Positions 41,648 to 50,631 of a stretch of DNA of 64,000 bases are shown here, piece by piece. The notes under the pieces were generated by a model. The model searched no databases. It saw only the letters and a program-made list of their open reading frames with translations, and was not told where the DNA came from. The position numbers and the translations under genes are program-made. Location: assembly GCF_002250505.1 (NCBI RefSeq), contig NZ_NJGY01000001.1, positions 248,001-312,000 on the forward strand. The letters are read 5' to 3'. Position 1 is the first letter of the stretch; every line of letters starts with the position of its first letter. The DNA is from Janthinobacterium sp. PC23-8 (lineage in GTDB: Bacteria; Pseudomonadota; Gammaproteobacteria; Burkholderiales; Burkholderiaceae_D).

Positions 41648-44056
41648 ATGAGCCAGACGAGCATTAAACACTACTTCGACACCATGGACTACGGCCCTGC
41701 CCCTGAAAGCGACACCGACGCGCGCGCCTGGCTGGCGCGCCACAGCGACGGCTTCGGCCATTTCATCAACGGCGCATTCACGCCCGCCACGGCAGGCTCG
41801 CTGTTCGACACCAGTGAACCGGCCACCGGCAAGCCGCTGGCGCGCATCGCGCAAGGCACGCAGCTTGATGTTGACGCGGCAGTTGCCGCCGCCCGCGCGG
41901 CGCAGGAAAACTGGTTCGCCATCGGCGGCCATGGCCGCGCGCGCCACCTGTACGCCCTGGCGCGCATGGTGCAGCGCCACGCCCGCCTGTTCGCCGTGGT
42001 CGAAGCCCTCGACAACGGCAAGCCGATCCGCGAAACACGCGATATCGACGTGCCGCTGGTCGCCCGCCACTTCTATCACCATGCCGGCTGGGCGCAACTG
42101 CAGGAACGCGAATTTGCCGACCAGGTGCCGCTCGGCGTGATCGGCCAGATCGTGCCATGGAACTTCCCGCTGCTGATGCTGGCATGGAAAATCGCCCCGG
42201 CCCTGGCGCTGGGCAATACCGTCGTCTTGAAACCTGCCGAATTCACGCCACTGTCGGCCTTGCTGTTCGCCGAACTGGCCGCGCAAGCGGGCTTGCCAAG
42301 CGGCGTGCTCAACGTGGTCACCGGCGACGGCGCCACGGGAGCGGCCATCGTGGCCCACCCGGATGTGAACAAGATCGCATTTACCGGTTCGACCGACGTC
42401 GGCCGCCTGATCCGCGAAAAAACTGCCGGCAGCGGCAAGTCGCTGACCCTGGAACTGGGTGGCAAGTCGCCCTTCATCGTGTTTGACGACGCCGATATCG
42501 ACGCCGCCATCGAAGGCGTGGTCGATGCCATCTGGTTCAACCAGGGCCAGGTCTGCTGCGCCGGCGCGCGCCTCTTGGTACAGGAAGGCATCGCACAGGA
42601 CTTCTACGCACGCCTGAAACGCCGCATGGGCATGCTGCGCGCCGGCACGCCGCTCGACAAGACCATCGATCTCGGCTCGCTGATCGCGCCGTCGCAGCAC
42701 GAGCGCGTGCGCAAGTTAGTGGAGATCGGCGTCAAGGAAGGCGCCACCTGCTACCAGCCCGATATCTCGATGCCGGTCGGCGGCAGCTACTTCCCGCCGA
42801 CCTTGCTCACCAACGTGCATCCGGCCAGCACCGTGGCCAGCGAAGAGATCTTCGGGCCGGTACTGGTGGCGATGACCTTCCGCACCCACGATGAAGCGCT
42901 GGCGATCGCCAACAACTCGCGCTACGGCCTGGCCGCCAGCGTGTGGAGCGAAACCATCGGCCTGGCGCTGGCCATGGCGCCGGCCCTGAAGGCCGGCGTG
43001 GTGTGGATCAATTCGACCAATCTGTTCGACGCCGGCGTCGGTTTCGGCGGCGTGCGCGAGTCGGGCTTCGGCCGTGAAGGCGGCCGCGAAGGCTGCTACG
43101 AATACCTGAAGCCGCGCGCCTGGGCCAAACGCGTGGCGCGCAAGGCGGCAAGTTCCGAGAAATCGCTTGCCGCCATCGTTGACAGCGTGGCAGCTGCTGC
43201 TTCCCTGCCGCTGGTCGACCGCACCGCCAAGCTATATGTGGGCGGCAAGCAGGCCCGTTCCGACGGCGAGCAGTCGCTTGGCGTGGTTGGCGCCAACGGC
43301 AAGCTGGCCGGCGAAGTGGGCCTCGGCAACCGCAAGGATATCCGCAATGCGGTGGCCGCCGCGCACGCCGCCGCGTCCTGGTCGGCCACCACGCCGCACC
43401 GCCGCGCGCAAGCCTTGTACTACCTGGCCGAGAACCTGTCGGCACGCACTGCGGAGTTTGCCGCGCGCCTGGTCGAACTGACCGGCGTCAGCCTGGAGGC
43501 CGCCAACAACGAAGTCGGGCAATCGATCAGCCGCCTGTTCGCCTATGGCGCCTGGGCCGACAAATACGAAGGCGCCGTGCACGTGCCGCCGATGCGCGGC
43601 GTAGCCCTGGCCATGGTCGAACCGGTCGGCGTGGTCGGCGTGATCTGCCCGGACGAGTCGCCGCTGCTGGCCTTTGTCAGCCTGCTCGCGCCCTTGCTGG
43701 CCATGGGCAACCGCGTGGTCGTCGTGCCGAGTACGCGCCATGCGCTGATCGCCACCGATTTCTACCAGGTGCTGGAAACGTCGGACCTGCCGGGCGGCGT
43801 GATCAATATCGTCACCGGCGCGCAAGCGACCTTGCTGCCGACCCTGGCCGAGCACGACGATGTCGACGCCGTCTGGACGTTCGGCGACGCGGCCCTGTCG
43901 GCCACTACCGAGCGATTATCGACGGGCAACCTGAAACGCACGCTGGTCGACTACGGCCTGGCCACCGACTGGAGCGACGGAATGGCCGCCGAAGGCCCGG
44001 TCTGGCTGCGCCATGCCACGCAGATCAAGAATGTGTGGATACCGTATGGCGAGTAA
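41648..44056 (+). CDS. Two-domain aldehyde dehydrogenase (ALDH16-like architecture)
   Basis: NAD(P)-dependent aldehyde dehydrogenase of 802 residues. The first ALDH domain (about 1-500) is complete: VPWNFPLLMLAWKIAPALAL, LELGGKSPFIVFDDADIDAA and the catalytic cysteine in NQGQVCCAGARL near residue 303. The second (about 525-800) is shorter and lacks the catalytic Cys region, but keeps the NAD-fold strands VEPVGVVGVICPDESPLLAF and LPGGVINIVTGAQATLLPTL. A doubled ALDH with a degenerate C-terminal copy is the ALDH16 type. In this operon it probably oxidises the acetaldehyde made by DeoC. Start ATG 41648; the longest frame extends into deoC. Confidence 0.9.
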   Translation: MSQTSIKHYFDTMDYGPAPESDTDARAWLARHSDGFGHFINGAFTPATAGSLFDTSEPATGKPLARIAQGTQLDVDAAVAAARAAQENWFAIGGHGRARHLYALARMVQRHARLFAVVEALDNGKPIRETRDIDVPLVARHFYHHAGWAQLQEREFADQVPLGVIGQIVPWNFPLLMLAWKIAPALALGNTVVLKPAEFTPLSALLFAELAAQAGLPSGVLNVVTGDGATGAAIVAHPDVNKIAFTGSTDVGRLIREKTAGSGKSLTLELGGKSPFIVFDDADIDAAIEGVVDAIWFNQGQVCCAGARLLVQEGIAQDFYARLKRRMGMLRAGTPLDKTIDLGSLIAPSQHERVRKLVEIGVKEGATCYQPDISMPVGGSYFPPTLLTNVHPASTVASEEIFGPVLVAMTFRTHDEALAIANNSRYGLAASVWSETIGLALAMAPALKAGVVWINSTNLFDAGVGFGGVRESGFGREGGREGCYEYLKPRAWAKRVARKAASSEKSLAAIVDSVAAAASLPLVDRTAKLYVGGKQARSDGEQSLGVVGANGKLAGEVGLGNRKDIRNAVAAAHAAASWSATTPHRRAQALYYLAENLSARTAEFAARLVELTGVSLEAANNEVGQSISRLFAYGAWADKYEGAVHVPPMRGVALAMVEPVGVVGVICPDESPLLAFVSLLAPLLAMGNRVVVVPSTRHALIATDFYQVLETSDLPGGVINIVTGAQATLLPTLAEHDDVDAVWTFGDAALSATTERLSTGNLKRTLVDYGLATDWSDGMAAEGPVWLRHATQIKNVWIPYGE

Positions 44057-44080
44057 GTAAAAAATAAGTAAAAACGCAGT

Positions 44081-44114
44081 GCCAGGCAAGCCGACGACGA
44101 GCGGCAAGCCTGGC
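44081..44114 (+). terminator. Intercistronic hairpin between the aldehyde dehydrogenase and mutarotase genes
   Basis: Stem of 7 bp (gccaggc/gcctggc), a symmetric AA/AA internal loop, another 4 bp (gccg/cggc) and an 8-base loop. Not followed by a U-run. Probable mRNA stabiliser or processing site rather than a full terminator, given the same-direction genes on both sides. Confidence 0.5.
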
Positions 44115-44155
44115 GTACAACGCTGCACAAATTGAATCATGATCTGGAGACAAAA

Positions 44156-44608
44156 ATGTTAAAGAATATCGACCCGCTGTTGAATGCGGATGTGCTGCAG
44201 GCCTTGCGCGCCATGGGCCACGGTGATGAACTGATCCTGTGCGACGCCAACTTCCCCGCCGATTCCGTAGCCCGCCAGACGATGCTGGGCAAGGTGCTGC
44301 GCATCGACGGCGTCGGCACCAGGGAAGCTGCGCGCGCCATTTTGTCCGTGATGGCGCTCGACACCGCCGTCGACGTGGCCGCCCACCGCATGGAAGTCGT
44401 CGGTGAACCCGACAACGTGCTGCCGGTGCAGCACGAAGTCCAGCTGGAAATCAACCGCGCCGAAGGGCGCGAGCGCATCATGGGCTCGATCGAGCGCTTC
44501 GCCTTCTACGATGTGGCGCGCAAGGCTTACTGCGTGATCGCCACCGGCGAGCGCCGCTTCTACGGCTGCTTCGTGTTCAAAAAGGGCGTAATCGCCCCCG
44601 AGGCATAA
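44156..44608 (+). CDS. FucU/RbsD family sugar mutarotase
   Basis: Pyranase/mutarotase of 150 residues that interconverts sugar anomers for uptake and kinase steps. The start MLKNIDPLLNADVLQALRAM and GHGDELILCDANFPADS match FucU rather than RbsD, and the catalytic His is the one in GHGDE. The C-terminal YDVARKAYCVIATGERRFYG is typical. Start ATG 44156 follows CTGGAGA; the upstream ATG is inside that site. The next gene starts one base after the stop. Confidence 0.9.
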   Translation: MLKNIDPLLNADVLQALRAMGHGDELILCDANFPADSVARQTMLGKVLRIDGVGTREAARAILSVMALDTAVDVAAHRMEVVGEPDNVLPVQHEVQLEINRAEGRERIMGSIERFAFYDVARKAYCVIATGERRFYGCFVFKKGVIAPEA

Positions 44609-44609
44609 G

Positions 44610-45548
44610 ATGGGCGCCGTTTCTGCCAAACGCGGGGTCGCGATCCTCGGCATCTATGTGGCCGACCTGGCCTTCCGCGCACCGCACATGCCGGGCGTCG
44701 GCCAGACCATCGCCGGCTCCGGCTTTGCCATGGGCCCCGGCGGCAAGGGTTCCAACCAGGCCGTGGCGGCCGCCCGCGCGGGCGCCGAGGTCACCTTTAT
44801 CAGCACCCTCGGGCGCGACTCGTTCGGCGACAATGCGCTGGCCCTGTGGCGCGGCGACGGCATCACGCCACGCGTCAGGCAAGTCGACACGCACCCGACC
44901 GGCGCCGCCTTTATCTACCTGAACGAGAAAAACGGCGACAACGCCATCATCGTGGTGTCCGGCGCGGCCAGCCTGATCGGCGTGGCCGACGTGGAAGCGG
45001 CCGCTGACGCCATCGAACAGGCGCGCGTCTTTGTTACCCAGCTCGAGCAGCCCGCCGACGCCGCCCTGCGCGGCCTGCAAATCGCCCGCGCCGCCGGCAC
45101 CATCACGGTGTTCAATCCCGCGCCCGCACTGAGTTTTGATGACGCCGTCTATCCGCTGTGCGACTTCATCACGCCCAACGAACACGAAGCGGCCATCCTG
45201 ACCGGCCTGCCCGTCACCAGCCTCGATGAAGCGCGCGCCGCCGGCGACGTCTTTCTGGCGCGCGGCGTCGGTTGCGCACTGATCACGCTGGGCTCGCAAG
45301 GCGCGCTGCTGCACAGCGCCAGCGAATCGGTCTTGATCGCGCCATTCAACGCCGGCCCCGTGCTGGAGACGACCGGCGCCGGCGACGCTTTCAATGGCGG
45401 CTTTGCGGCGGCGCTGGCCGAAGGCGCCGCGCCAGGGGAAGCGGCCCGCTTTGCGGCAGCGTTGGCCGCCATTTCGGTGACGCGGGCCGGCACGGCGCCG
45501 TCGATGCCGCAGCGCGCGGACGTCGATGCGCTGCTGGCAAGGAACTGA
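44610..45548 (+). CDS. Ribokinase family kinase, probable deoxyribokinase
   Basis: PfkB-family sugar kinase of 312 residues. The nucleoside/sugar-binding GPGGKGSNQAVAAARAGAEV, the middle RVFVTQLEQPADAAL and the anion-hole/catalytic ETTGAGDAFNGGFAAALAEG (catalytic Asp in GAGD) are intact. In a deoC operon it probably phosphorylates 2-deoxyribose at C5, giving the DeoC substrate. Ribose as substrate cannot be excluded from sequence. Immediately downstream of the mutarotase gene. Confidence 0.88.
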   Translation: MGAVSAKRGVAILGIYVADLAFRAPHMPGVGQTIAGSGFAMGPGGKGSNQAVAAARAGAEVTFISTLGRDSFGDNALALWRGDGITPRVRQVDTHPTGAAFIYLNEKNGDNAIIVVSGAASLIGVADVEAAADAIEQARVFVTQLEQPADAALRGLQIARAAGTITVFNPAPALSFDDAVYPLCDFITPNEHEAAILTGLPVTSLDEARAAGDVFLARGVGCALITLGSQGALLHSASESVLIAPFNAGPVLETTGAGDAFNGGFAAALAEGAAPGEAARFAAALAAISVTRAGTAPSMPQRADVDALLARN

Positions 45549-45594
45549 GTTTTTCGCCGAGTTTTTGTTTTTCTGAACACCTTTTGGAGTCGCC

Positions 45595-46629
45595 ATGAAG
45601 CGCCAGTTTTCCGACCCACAGCTGAATTTTTTGGTGGGCATTAACGTCCTGATCCTGGTTGCCGCGACCGTGCTGTCGCACGGCGACTTCCTCGACGTGT
45701 ACAACTTCCAGTCCATGGCCAGCCAGCTGCCCGAACTGGCCCTGCTGGCCATCGGCGTCTCGCTGGCCATGATCGCCGGCAATGGCGGTATCGATTTGTC
45801 GGGCCTGGGCATGGCCAACCTGGCCGGCGTGGTCGCCGCCACCGTGGTGCCGCTGCTGGTCGACGCCGACGCCACGCCGTGGGGCTATACGGGCACCTTC
45901 ATTCTGGTGGCGCTGGCGACGGGTTTGCTCGGCGGTTTGCTCAACGGCTGGCTGATCGCCGGCGTGGGCTTGACACCCATCCTGTGCACCCTGGGCACGC
46001 AGCTGATCTTCACCGGTGCCGCCGTTGTATTAAGCAAGGGTTCGAGCGTGCGCCTGGCCAGCGCCGAGCCGATGTCGATGCTCGGCAACGAGAACCTGTT
46101 CGGCGTGCCGATTCCTTTCATCATCTTCATGGTGGTGCTGCTGGCAATCGGCTGGCTGCTGCGCTACAGCCCTTTCGGCATCCGTCTGTTCCTGCTGGGA
46201 ACCAACGCCAAGGCGGCCCGCTACGCCGGCATTCCCGGCACCCGCATGCTGGTCATCACCTACGCCCTGTGCGGCGTGCTGGCCAGCCTGGCCGGCGTGA
46301 TCATCGCCGCCCGTACCGCCAGCGTCAAGGCCGACTACGGCAGCTCCTACCTGTTGATCGCCATCCTGGTGGCGGTGATGGCCGGCGTGCGGCCGCAAGG
46401 TGGCTATGGCCGCATGGTCTGCCTGTTCTTCTCGGCCACCGCCTTGCAACTGCTGTCGAGCACCTTCAACCTGCTCGACATCTCGAATTTCTTCCGCGAC
46501 TGCGCCTGGGGCATGCTGTTGCTGTGCTTCCTGGCTTCGGCCCGCATCAATCTTGCTGATTACCACTTTTTCACGCCGCGCAAAAGCGCAACGCTGACCC
46601 AGTCCCCTCCTGGTTCAACGAATAAATAA
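45595..46629 (+). CDS. Sugar ABC transporter permease (RbsC-like)
   Basis: Permease of 344 residues with about ten membrane segments of the carbohydrate-uptake transporter 2 (ribose/rhamnose) family: LALLAIGVSLAMIAGNGGID followed by LSGLGMANLAG, TPILCTLGTQLIFTGAAVVL, NAKAARYAGIPGTRMLVITY and VMAGVRPQGGYGRMVCLFFS. One of two permeases of the same importer, the other encoded after the ATPase. Preceded by a weak TTTGGAGTCGCC ribosome site. Confidence 0.9.
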   Translation: MKRQFSDPQLNFLVGINVLILVAATVLSHGDFLDVYNFQSMASQLPELALLAIGVSLAMIAGNGGIDLSGLGMANLAGVVAATVVPLLVDADATPWGYTGTFILVALATGLLGGLLNGWLIAGVGLTPILCTLGTQLIFTGAAVVLSKGSSVRLASAEPMSMLGNENLFGVPIPFIIFMVVLLAIGWLLRYSPFGIRLFLLGTNAKAARYAGIPGTRMLVITYALCGVLASLAGVIIAARTASVKADYGSSYLLIAILVAVMAGVRPQGGYGRMVCLFFSATALQLLSSTFNLLDISNFFRDCAWGMLLLCFLASARINLADYHFFTPRKSATLTQSPPGSTNK

Positions 46630-46647
46630 CGAGGGTTTGGAGACAAC

Positions 46648-47658
46648 ATGCTTACGAAAACAAAATGCGCCGCCGCCATCATCGCCCTGGGCACCCTGTC
46701 GGTCGCCGGTGTGCTGCACGCACAAAATAAAAAGCCGGTCGATATCGTCACGGTCGTGAAAATCACCGGCCTGAGCTGGTTCAACCGCATGGAAGTGGGC
46801 GTCAAGGAGTTCGGCGCCGCCAACGTCGGCGTGGCCACGACGCGCCAGATCGGCCCTGCGCAATCGGACGCGGCGCAGCAGCAACGTCTGGTGGAAGACC
46901 TGGTGGCCAAGAAGGTCGACGCCATCGCCGTCGTCTCGATGGACCCGCTGACCCTGGAACCGGTGCTCAAGCGCGCGCTCGACCGCGGCATCAAGGTCGT
47001 CACGCATGAAGCCGACAACCAGAAAAACACCCTGGTCGACATCGAAGCGTTCGACAACACCGCCTACGGCGCGCGTCTGAACGAACGCCTGGCCGAGTGC
47101 ATGGGCAAGACCGGCAAATGGTCCTCCTTGCTGGGCTCCCTGGGCAGCCAGTCGCAAGTGCAATGGGCTGACGGCGGCGCCAACAACGCCAAGAAGTATC
47201 CGAAAATGACCCTGGTCGACGCGAAAAACGAAACCGCCAACGACGCTGAAAAAGCCTATGGCAAGGCCAAGGAAATCCTGCGCAAGCACCCGGACATCAA
47301 GGGCTTCCAGGGTTCATCCTCGCTCGACGTGCTCGGCATCGGCCGCGCCATCGAAGAAGCTGGCCTGACCGGCAAGATCTGCGTCTACGGCACCGGTTTG
47401 CCGAGCGAAGCGGCCAAGTTCCTGGAATCGGGCGCGGTCGGCGGCATCGCTTTCTGGGATCCGAAGGATGCCGGCATCATGATGAACAAGGCGGCACTGA
47501 TGCTGGTGCAGGGCAAGACCATCACCAACGGCATGGACATGGGCGTACCGGGCTATAACGCGGTCACCGTGAAAAAAGGTCCTGGCGTGGGCATTATCGT
47601 CACCGGCAAGGCGTGGGTCGAGGTAGATAAATCCAACTACAAGAAATACGCATTCTAA
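46648..47658 (+). CDS. Sugar ABC transporter substrate-binding protein
   Basis: Periplasmic protein of 336 residues, signal peptide (TKTKCAAAIIALGTLSVAGV, cleaved near LHAQN) and type I fold of the rhamnose/autoinducer-2-binding branch: IVTVVKITGLSWFNRMEVGV, QSDAAQQQRLVEDLVAKKVD, AIAVVSMDPLTLEPVLKRAL. Given its place in a deoC-deoK-like operon the ligand is probably deoxyribose or a deoxynucleoside. Inference from context only. Confidence 0.9.
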   Translation: MLTKTKCAAAIIALGTLSVAGVLHAQNKKPVDIVTVVKITGLSWFNRMEVGVKEFGAANVGVATTRQIGPAQSDAAQQQRLVEDLVAKKVDAIAVVSMDPLTLEPVLKRALDRGIKVVTHEADNQKNTLVDIEAFDNTAYGARLNERLAECMGKTGKWSSLLGSLGSQSQVQWADGGANNAKKYPKMTLVDAKNETANDAEKAYGKAKEILRKHPDIKGFQGSSSLDVLGIGRAIEEAGLTGKICVYGTGLPSEAAKFLESGAVGGIAFWDPKDAGIMMNKAALMLVQGKTITNGMDMGVPGYNAVTVKKGPGVGIIVTGKAWVEVDKSNYKKYAF

Positions 47659-47672
47659 AACGGTGTCCTGAC

Positions 47673-47705
47673 CATCGGCCTGGCACCCTGCGTGTCAGGC
47701 CGATG
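47673..47705 (+). terminator. Strong hairpin after the sugar-binding-protein gene
   Basis: Fourteen base pairs (47673-47686 with 47692-47705, one G-U pair; arms begin catcggcctg) close a 5-base loop directly after the binding-protein stop. No U-run follows. It may protect the upstream message, raising binding-protein yield over the ATPase and permease. Confidence 0.65.
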
Positions 47706-47715
47706 CTGGCAACGC

Positions 47716-47775
47716 CTAGCGCACGCCGGCCGCGTGCGGCATCGTCTAGCGCACGCCGGCCGCGTGCGACATCGT
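47716..47775 (+). repeat. Two tandem copies of a 30-bp palindromic unit
   Basis: Copies at 47716-47745 and 47746-47775 differ at one base (47769), and a partial third follows. Each copy contains the inverted arms cgcacg/cgtgcg around ccggccg, so it can fold into its own hairpin. Together with the preceding hairpin this makes three consecutive stem-loops in a 139-base gap. Confidence 0.9.
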
Positions 47776-47797
47776 CTATCGCAGAAAGAAACGATTC

Positions 47798-49399
47798 ATG
47801 ACCAGTACCAACCCCATTCCGGCGGCCACGCCGAAGGCCAAGGCCGAAGCCAAGGCCGAGGCCAAGGCCGAGGTATTCCTGCAGCTCGAAGGCATCCATA
47901 AACGCTATGCCGGCGTGCATGCGCTGCGCGGCATCGACCTGACCATCGAAGCTGGCGAAATTTATCATTTGCTGGGCGAAAACGGCTGCGGCAAAAGCAC
48001 CCTGATCAAGATCATTTCCGGCGCCCATCCTCCGAGCGAAGGGCGCATCCGCATCAACGGCCAGCCGCACGACGCACTGACGCCGCTGCAGTCGCTGGCG
48101 CTCGGCATCGAGACCGTATACCAGGATCTGTCGCTGCTGCCGAACATGAGCGTGGCCGAAAACGTGGCCCTGAGCGAGCAGCTGGTGGCCGGCAACGGCC
48201 GCCTGGCGCGGCGCTTCGACCGCCGCGTGGTCGAGGCCACCGCCGCGCGTGCGCTGGCCGCCGTCGGCCTGCCGTCCGATCCCCATTTTTTGTCCACCCG
48301 CGCCGATGAACTGCCGATCGCCACGCGCCAGCTGCTGGCGATCGCCCGCGCGGTGGCCACCAGCGCGAAGATGGTGATCATGGATGAGCCGACCACCTCG
48401 CTCACGCAAAAGGAAGTCGACAACCTGGTGTCCGTCATCGAAGGCTTGCGCGCGCAAGGCGTGGCGGTGCTGTTCGTCAGCCACAAGCTCGATGAATGCT
48501 ACGCCATCGGCGGCCAGGCCATCGTCTTTCGCGACGGCAGCAAGGTCGTGCAAGGACCGATCGCCAACTTCAGCAAGGCAGAACTGACGCACGCCATGAC
48601 GGGCAAGCAGATCGATGGCGGGCGTTACCGCAGCCGCCGCTTGCACGTCGATGGTGACGGCGAACTGCTGCGCGTGCAGGGCCTGGGCCGGCGCGGCTAT
48701 TTTTCCGGCGTTGACCTGACCTTGCACAAGGGCGAAATCCTCGGCATCACCGGCCTGCTCGATTCGGGCCGCAATGAACTGGCGCTGGCCCTGGCCGGCG
48801 TGCACGGCGCCGACAGCGGCGCGATTTTCCTCGACGGCAAAGAGATCACCCTGCGCAACCCTGGCGACGCGATCACGCAGCGCATCGGCTATGTGCCGGA
48901 AGACCGCCTGAGCGAAGGCCTGTTTCTCGACAAATCGATCCGCGAAAACATCATCACCACGGTATTGAACCGCCTGCGCAGCCGCTTCGGCGCGCTCGAC
49001 GCGGGCCGCGCCCAGGCACTGGCGCTGGCAACCGTGAAAGACCTGCAGATCGCCACGCCCGATGTCGACCGACCGGTGCAGTCACTGTCGGGCGGCAACC
49101 AGCAGCGCGTGCTGATCGGCCGCTGGCTGGCGATCGAGCCGCGCGTGCTGATACTGCACGGCCCCACGGTCGGCGTCGATGTCGGCTCCAAGGACATCAT
49201 CTACCGCATCATCCAGCGCCTGGCCGAAGACGGCCTGGCGGTGGTGCTGGTCAGCGACGACCTGCCCGAACTGCTGCAGAACTGCGACCGCATCCTGATG
49301 ATGCGCAAGGGCCAGATCGCCAATACGTTTGACGCCGAAGGCCTGGCCGAAGAAACCCTGTACCACGCCCTTATCTCCGACAGCAAGGTGGCTGCATGA
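47798..49399 (+). CDS. Sugar ABC transporter ATPase (two-domain, RbsA-like)
   Basis: Protein of 533 residues with two ABC domains. The first has Walker A GENGCGKSTLIKI, Q-loop TVYQDLSLLPNMSVAENV and Walker B KMVIMDEPTTSL; its signature is weakened (DELPIATRQLLAIARAVA). The second has a degenerate Walker A (GLLDSGRNELALAL) but a normal signature (LSGGNQQRVLIGRWLA). This division of labour is typical of RbsA/MglA proteins. The N-terminus has a short Ala/Lys/Glu repeat (KAEAKAEAKAE) encoded by a 12-base tandem repeat. Stop overlaps the next ATG by 4 bases. Confidence 0.92.
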   Translation: MTSTNPIPAATPKAKAEAKAEAKAEVFLQLEGIHKRYAGVHALRGIDLTIEAGEIYHLLGENGCGKSTLIKIISGAHPPSEGRIRINGQPHDALTPLQSLALGIETVYQDLSLLPNMSVAENVALSEQLVAGNGRLARRFDRRVVEATAARALAAVGLPSDPHFLSTRADELPIATRQLLAIARAVATSAKMVIMDEPTTSLTQKEVDNLVSVIEGLRAQGVAVLFVSHKLDECYAIGGQAIVFRDGSKVVQGPIANFSKAELTHAMTGKQIDGGRYRSRRLHVDGDGELLRVQGLGRRGYFSGVDLTLHKGEILGITGLLDSGRNELALALAGVHGADSGAIFLDGKEITLRNPGDAITQRIGYVPEDRLSEGLFLDKSIRENIITTVLNRLRSRFGALDAGRAQALALATVKDLQIATPDVDRPVQSLSGGNQQRVLIGRWLAIEPRVLILHGPTVGVDVGSKDIIYRIIQRLAEDGLAVVLVSDDLPELLQNCDRILMMRKGQIANTFDAEGLAEETLYHALISDSKVAA

Positions 49400-50439
49400 C
49401 TACGAGTACCCTGAAAAACAGCAGCATGACCATGACGCCGGCCGACCTGGGCGCGCCGAAAATCACGCTGCGCCAGCGCCTGGCGCGCCATCCGCAGCTG
49501 TTCACGCTGGCCCTGATCGTCGCCGTCTGCCTGGTCGTCGGTGCGATCAATCCCGAGTTCTTCCAGCTGGCGATGGTGTTCGACATCGTGCGCGCTTCTA
49601 CCGTGCTGGGCCTGTTCGCGCTGGGCGTGATGATCGTGCTGGCCGCCGGCGGCATCGACGTGTCGTTCGCGGCCATCGCGGCGCTGACCATGTACGGCAT
49701 TACCAAGCTGGTGATGACGCAGTTCCCGGAAACGAGCATGACGGTGATTTTGATCGCCGGCGCCGCCGGTGGCACCTTGCTGGGCGTGCTCAACGGCCTG
49801 ATGGTCGACTGGTTGAAGGCCCCTTCCCTGATCGTCACCATCGGCACGCAGTATCTGTACCGCGGCATTCTGCTGACCTTTGTCGGCACCGTGTTCTTCA
49901 TGAACGTGCCGCATTCGATGGACGCGTTCGGCAAGCTGGCCGTCTGGCGCCACGACACGGCCACCGGCGTGCACGCCGTGCTGCCGGCCACCGTGCTGGT
50001 GCTCGTCGCCGCCGCCGGCCTGACCTGGTGGCTGCTGAACCGCACCCTGATGGGCCGCGCCGTGTACGCCATCGGCGGCAGCCTGCCGATCGCCGAGCGC
50101 CTGGGCTACAACCTGCGCACCGTGCACATCTTCGTGTTCGGCTACGCGGGATTTTTGGCCGGCCTGGCCGGCATCGTCCACGTGTCGAGCACGCGCCTGG
50201 CCAACCCGTTCGACCTGGTCGGCATGGAGCTCGACGTGATCGCCGCCGTGATCCTCGGCGGCGCGCGCATCACCGGCGGCAGCGGCAGCGTCAGTGGCAC
50301 CCTTTTGGGTGTGTTGCTGGTCACACTGATCAACAATGTGCTGATTTTGGCCGGCGTGCCAAGCACCTGGCAGAAAGTGATTGTCGGAACCTTTATCGTG
50401 CTGGCGGGGGCGGTATTTGCCAGCAAGCGCTCATCGTAA
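49396..50439 (+). CDS. Sugar ABC transporter permease (second)
   Basis: Permease of 347 residues with about ten membrane segments, of the same carbohydrate family as the permease encoded at 45595: LGLFALGVMIVLAAGGIDVS, APSLIVTIGTQYLYRGILLT, GRAVYAIGGSLPIAERLGYN, GARITGGSGSVSGTLLGVLL. Two different permeases imply a heterodimeric channel as in the rhamnose and autoinducer-2 systems. Last gene of the deo operon; the following 84 bases hold no clear terminator before the convergent tRNA gene. Confidence 0.92.
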   Translation: MTTSTLKNSSMTMTPADLGAPKITLRQRLARHPQLFTLALIVAVCLVVGAINPEFFQLAMVFDIVRASTVLGLFALGVMIVLAAGGIDVSFAAIAALTMYGITKLVMTQFPETSMTVILIAGAAGGTLLGVLNGLMVDWLKAPSLIVTIGTQYLYRGILLTFVGTVFFMNVPHSMDAFGKLAVWRHDTATGVHAVLPATVLVLVAAAGLTWWLLNRTLMGRAVYAIGGSLPIAERLGYNLRTVHIFVFGYAGFLAGLAGIVHVSSTRLANPFDLVGMELDVIAAVILGGARITGGSGSVSGTLLGVLLVTLINNVLILAGVPSTWQKVIVGTFIVLAGAVFASKRSS

Positions 50440-50523
50440 AAGAACGGCAGTGCAGGCCGGATCAGCGATGCGCAACGCCGCGCAATCCGACCTGCGCGAT
50501 GGCTATACGGCTAGTGAGGGAAA

Positions 50524-50619
50524 TGGCGGAAAACAGTAGGAGTCGAACCTACGGGAGAACGTCTGACGCCCTCCACCGGGTTTGAAGCCCGGCCACATCA
50601 CCGGATGAGTGTGCTTTCC
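50524..50619 (-). tRNA. selC: tRNA-Sec (UCA anticodon)
   Basis: Selenocysteine tRNA of 96 nt on the minus strand with encoded CCA (tgg at 50524-50526 on plus). The acceptor arm pairs ggaaagc with the 3' gttttcc (one G-U), the anticodon loop is cttcaaa with UCA at 50583-50585, and the T-arm carries the usual ggttcgac. The long extra arm (about 20 nt) and 8-bp acceptor are characteristic of selC. It lies 12 bases downstream of selB on the same strand. Confidence 0.95.
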
Positions 50620-50631
50620 GCGGTGCAGGAT

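Noticed and set aside
50440..50523. Terminator after the last deo permease
   Set aside because: No stem with a U-run is visible; convergent selC follows.
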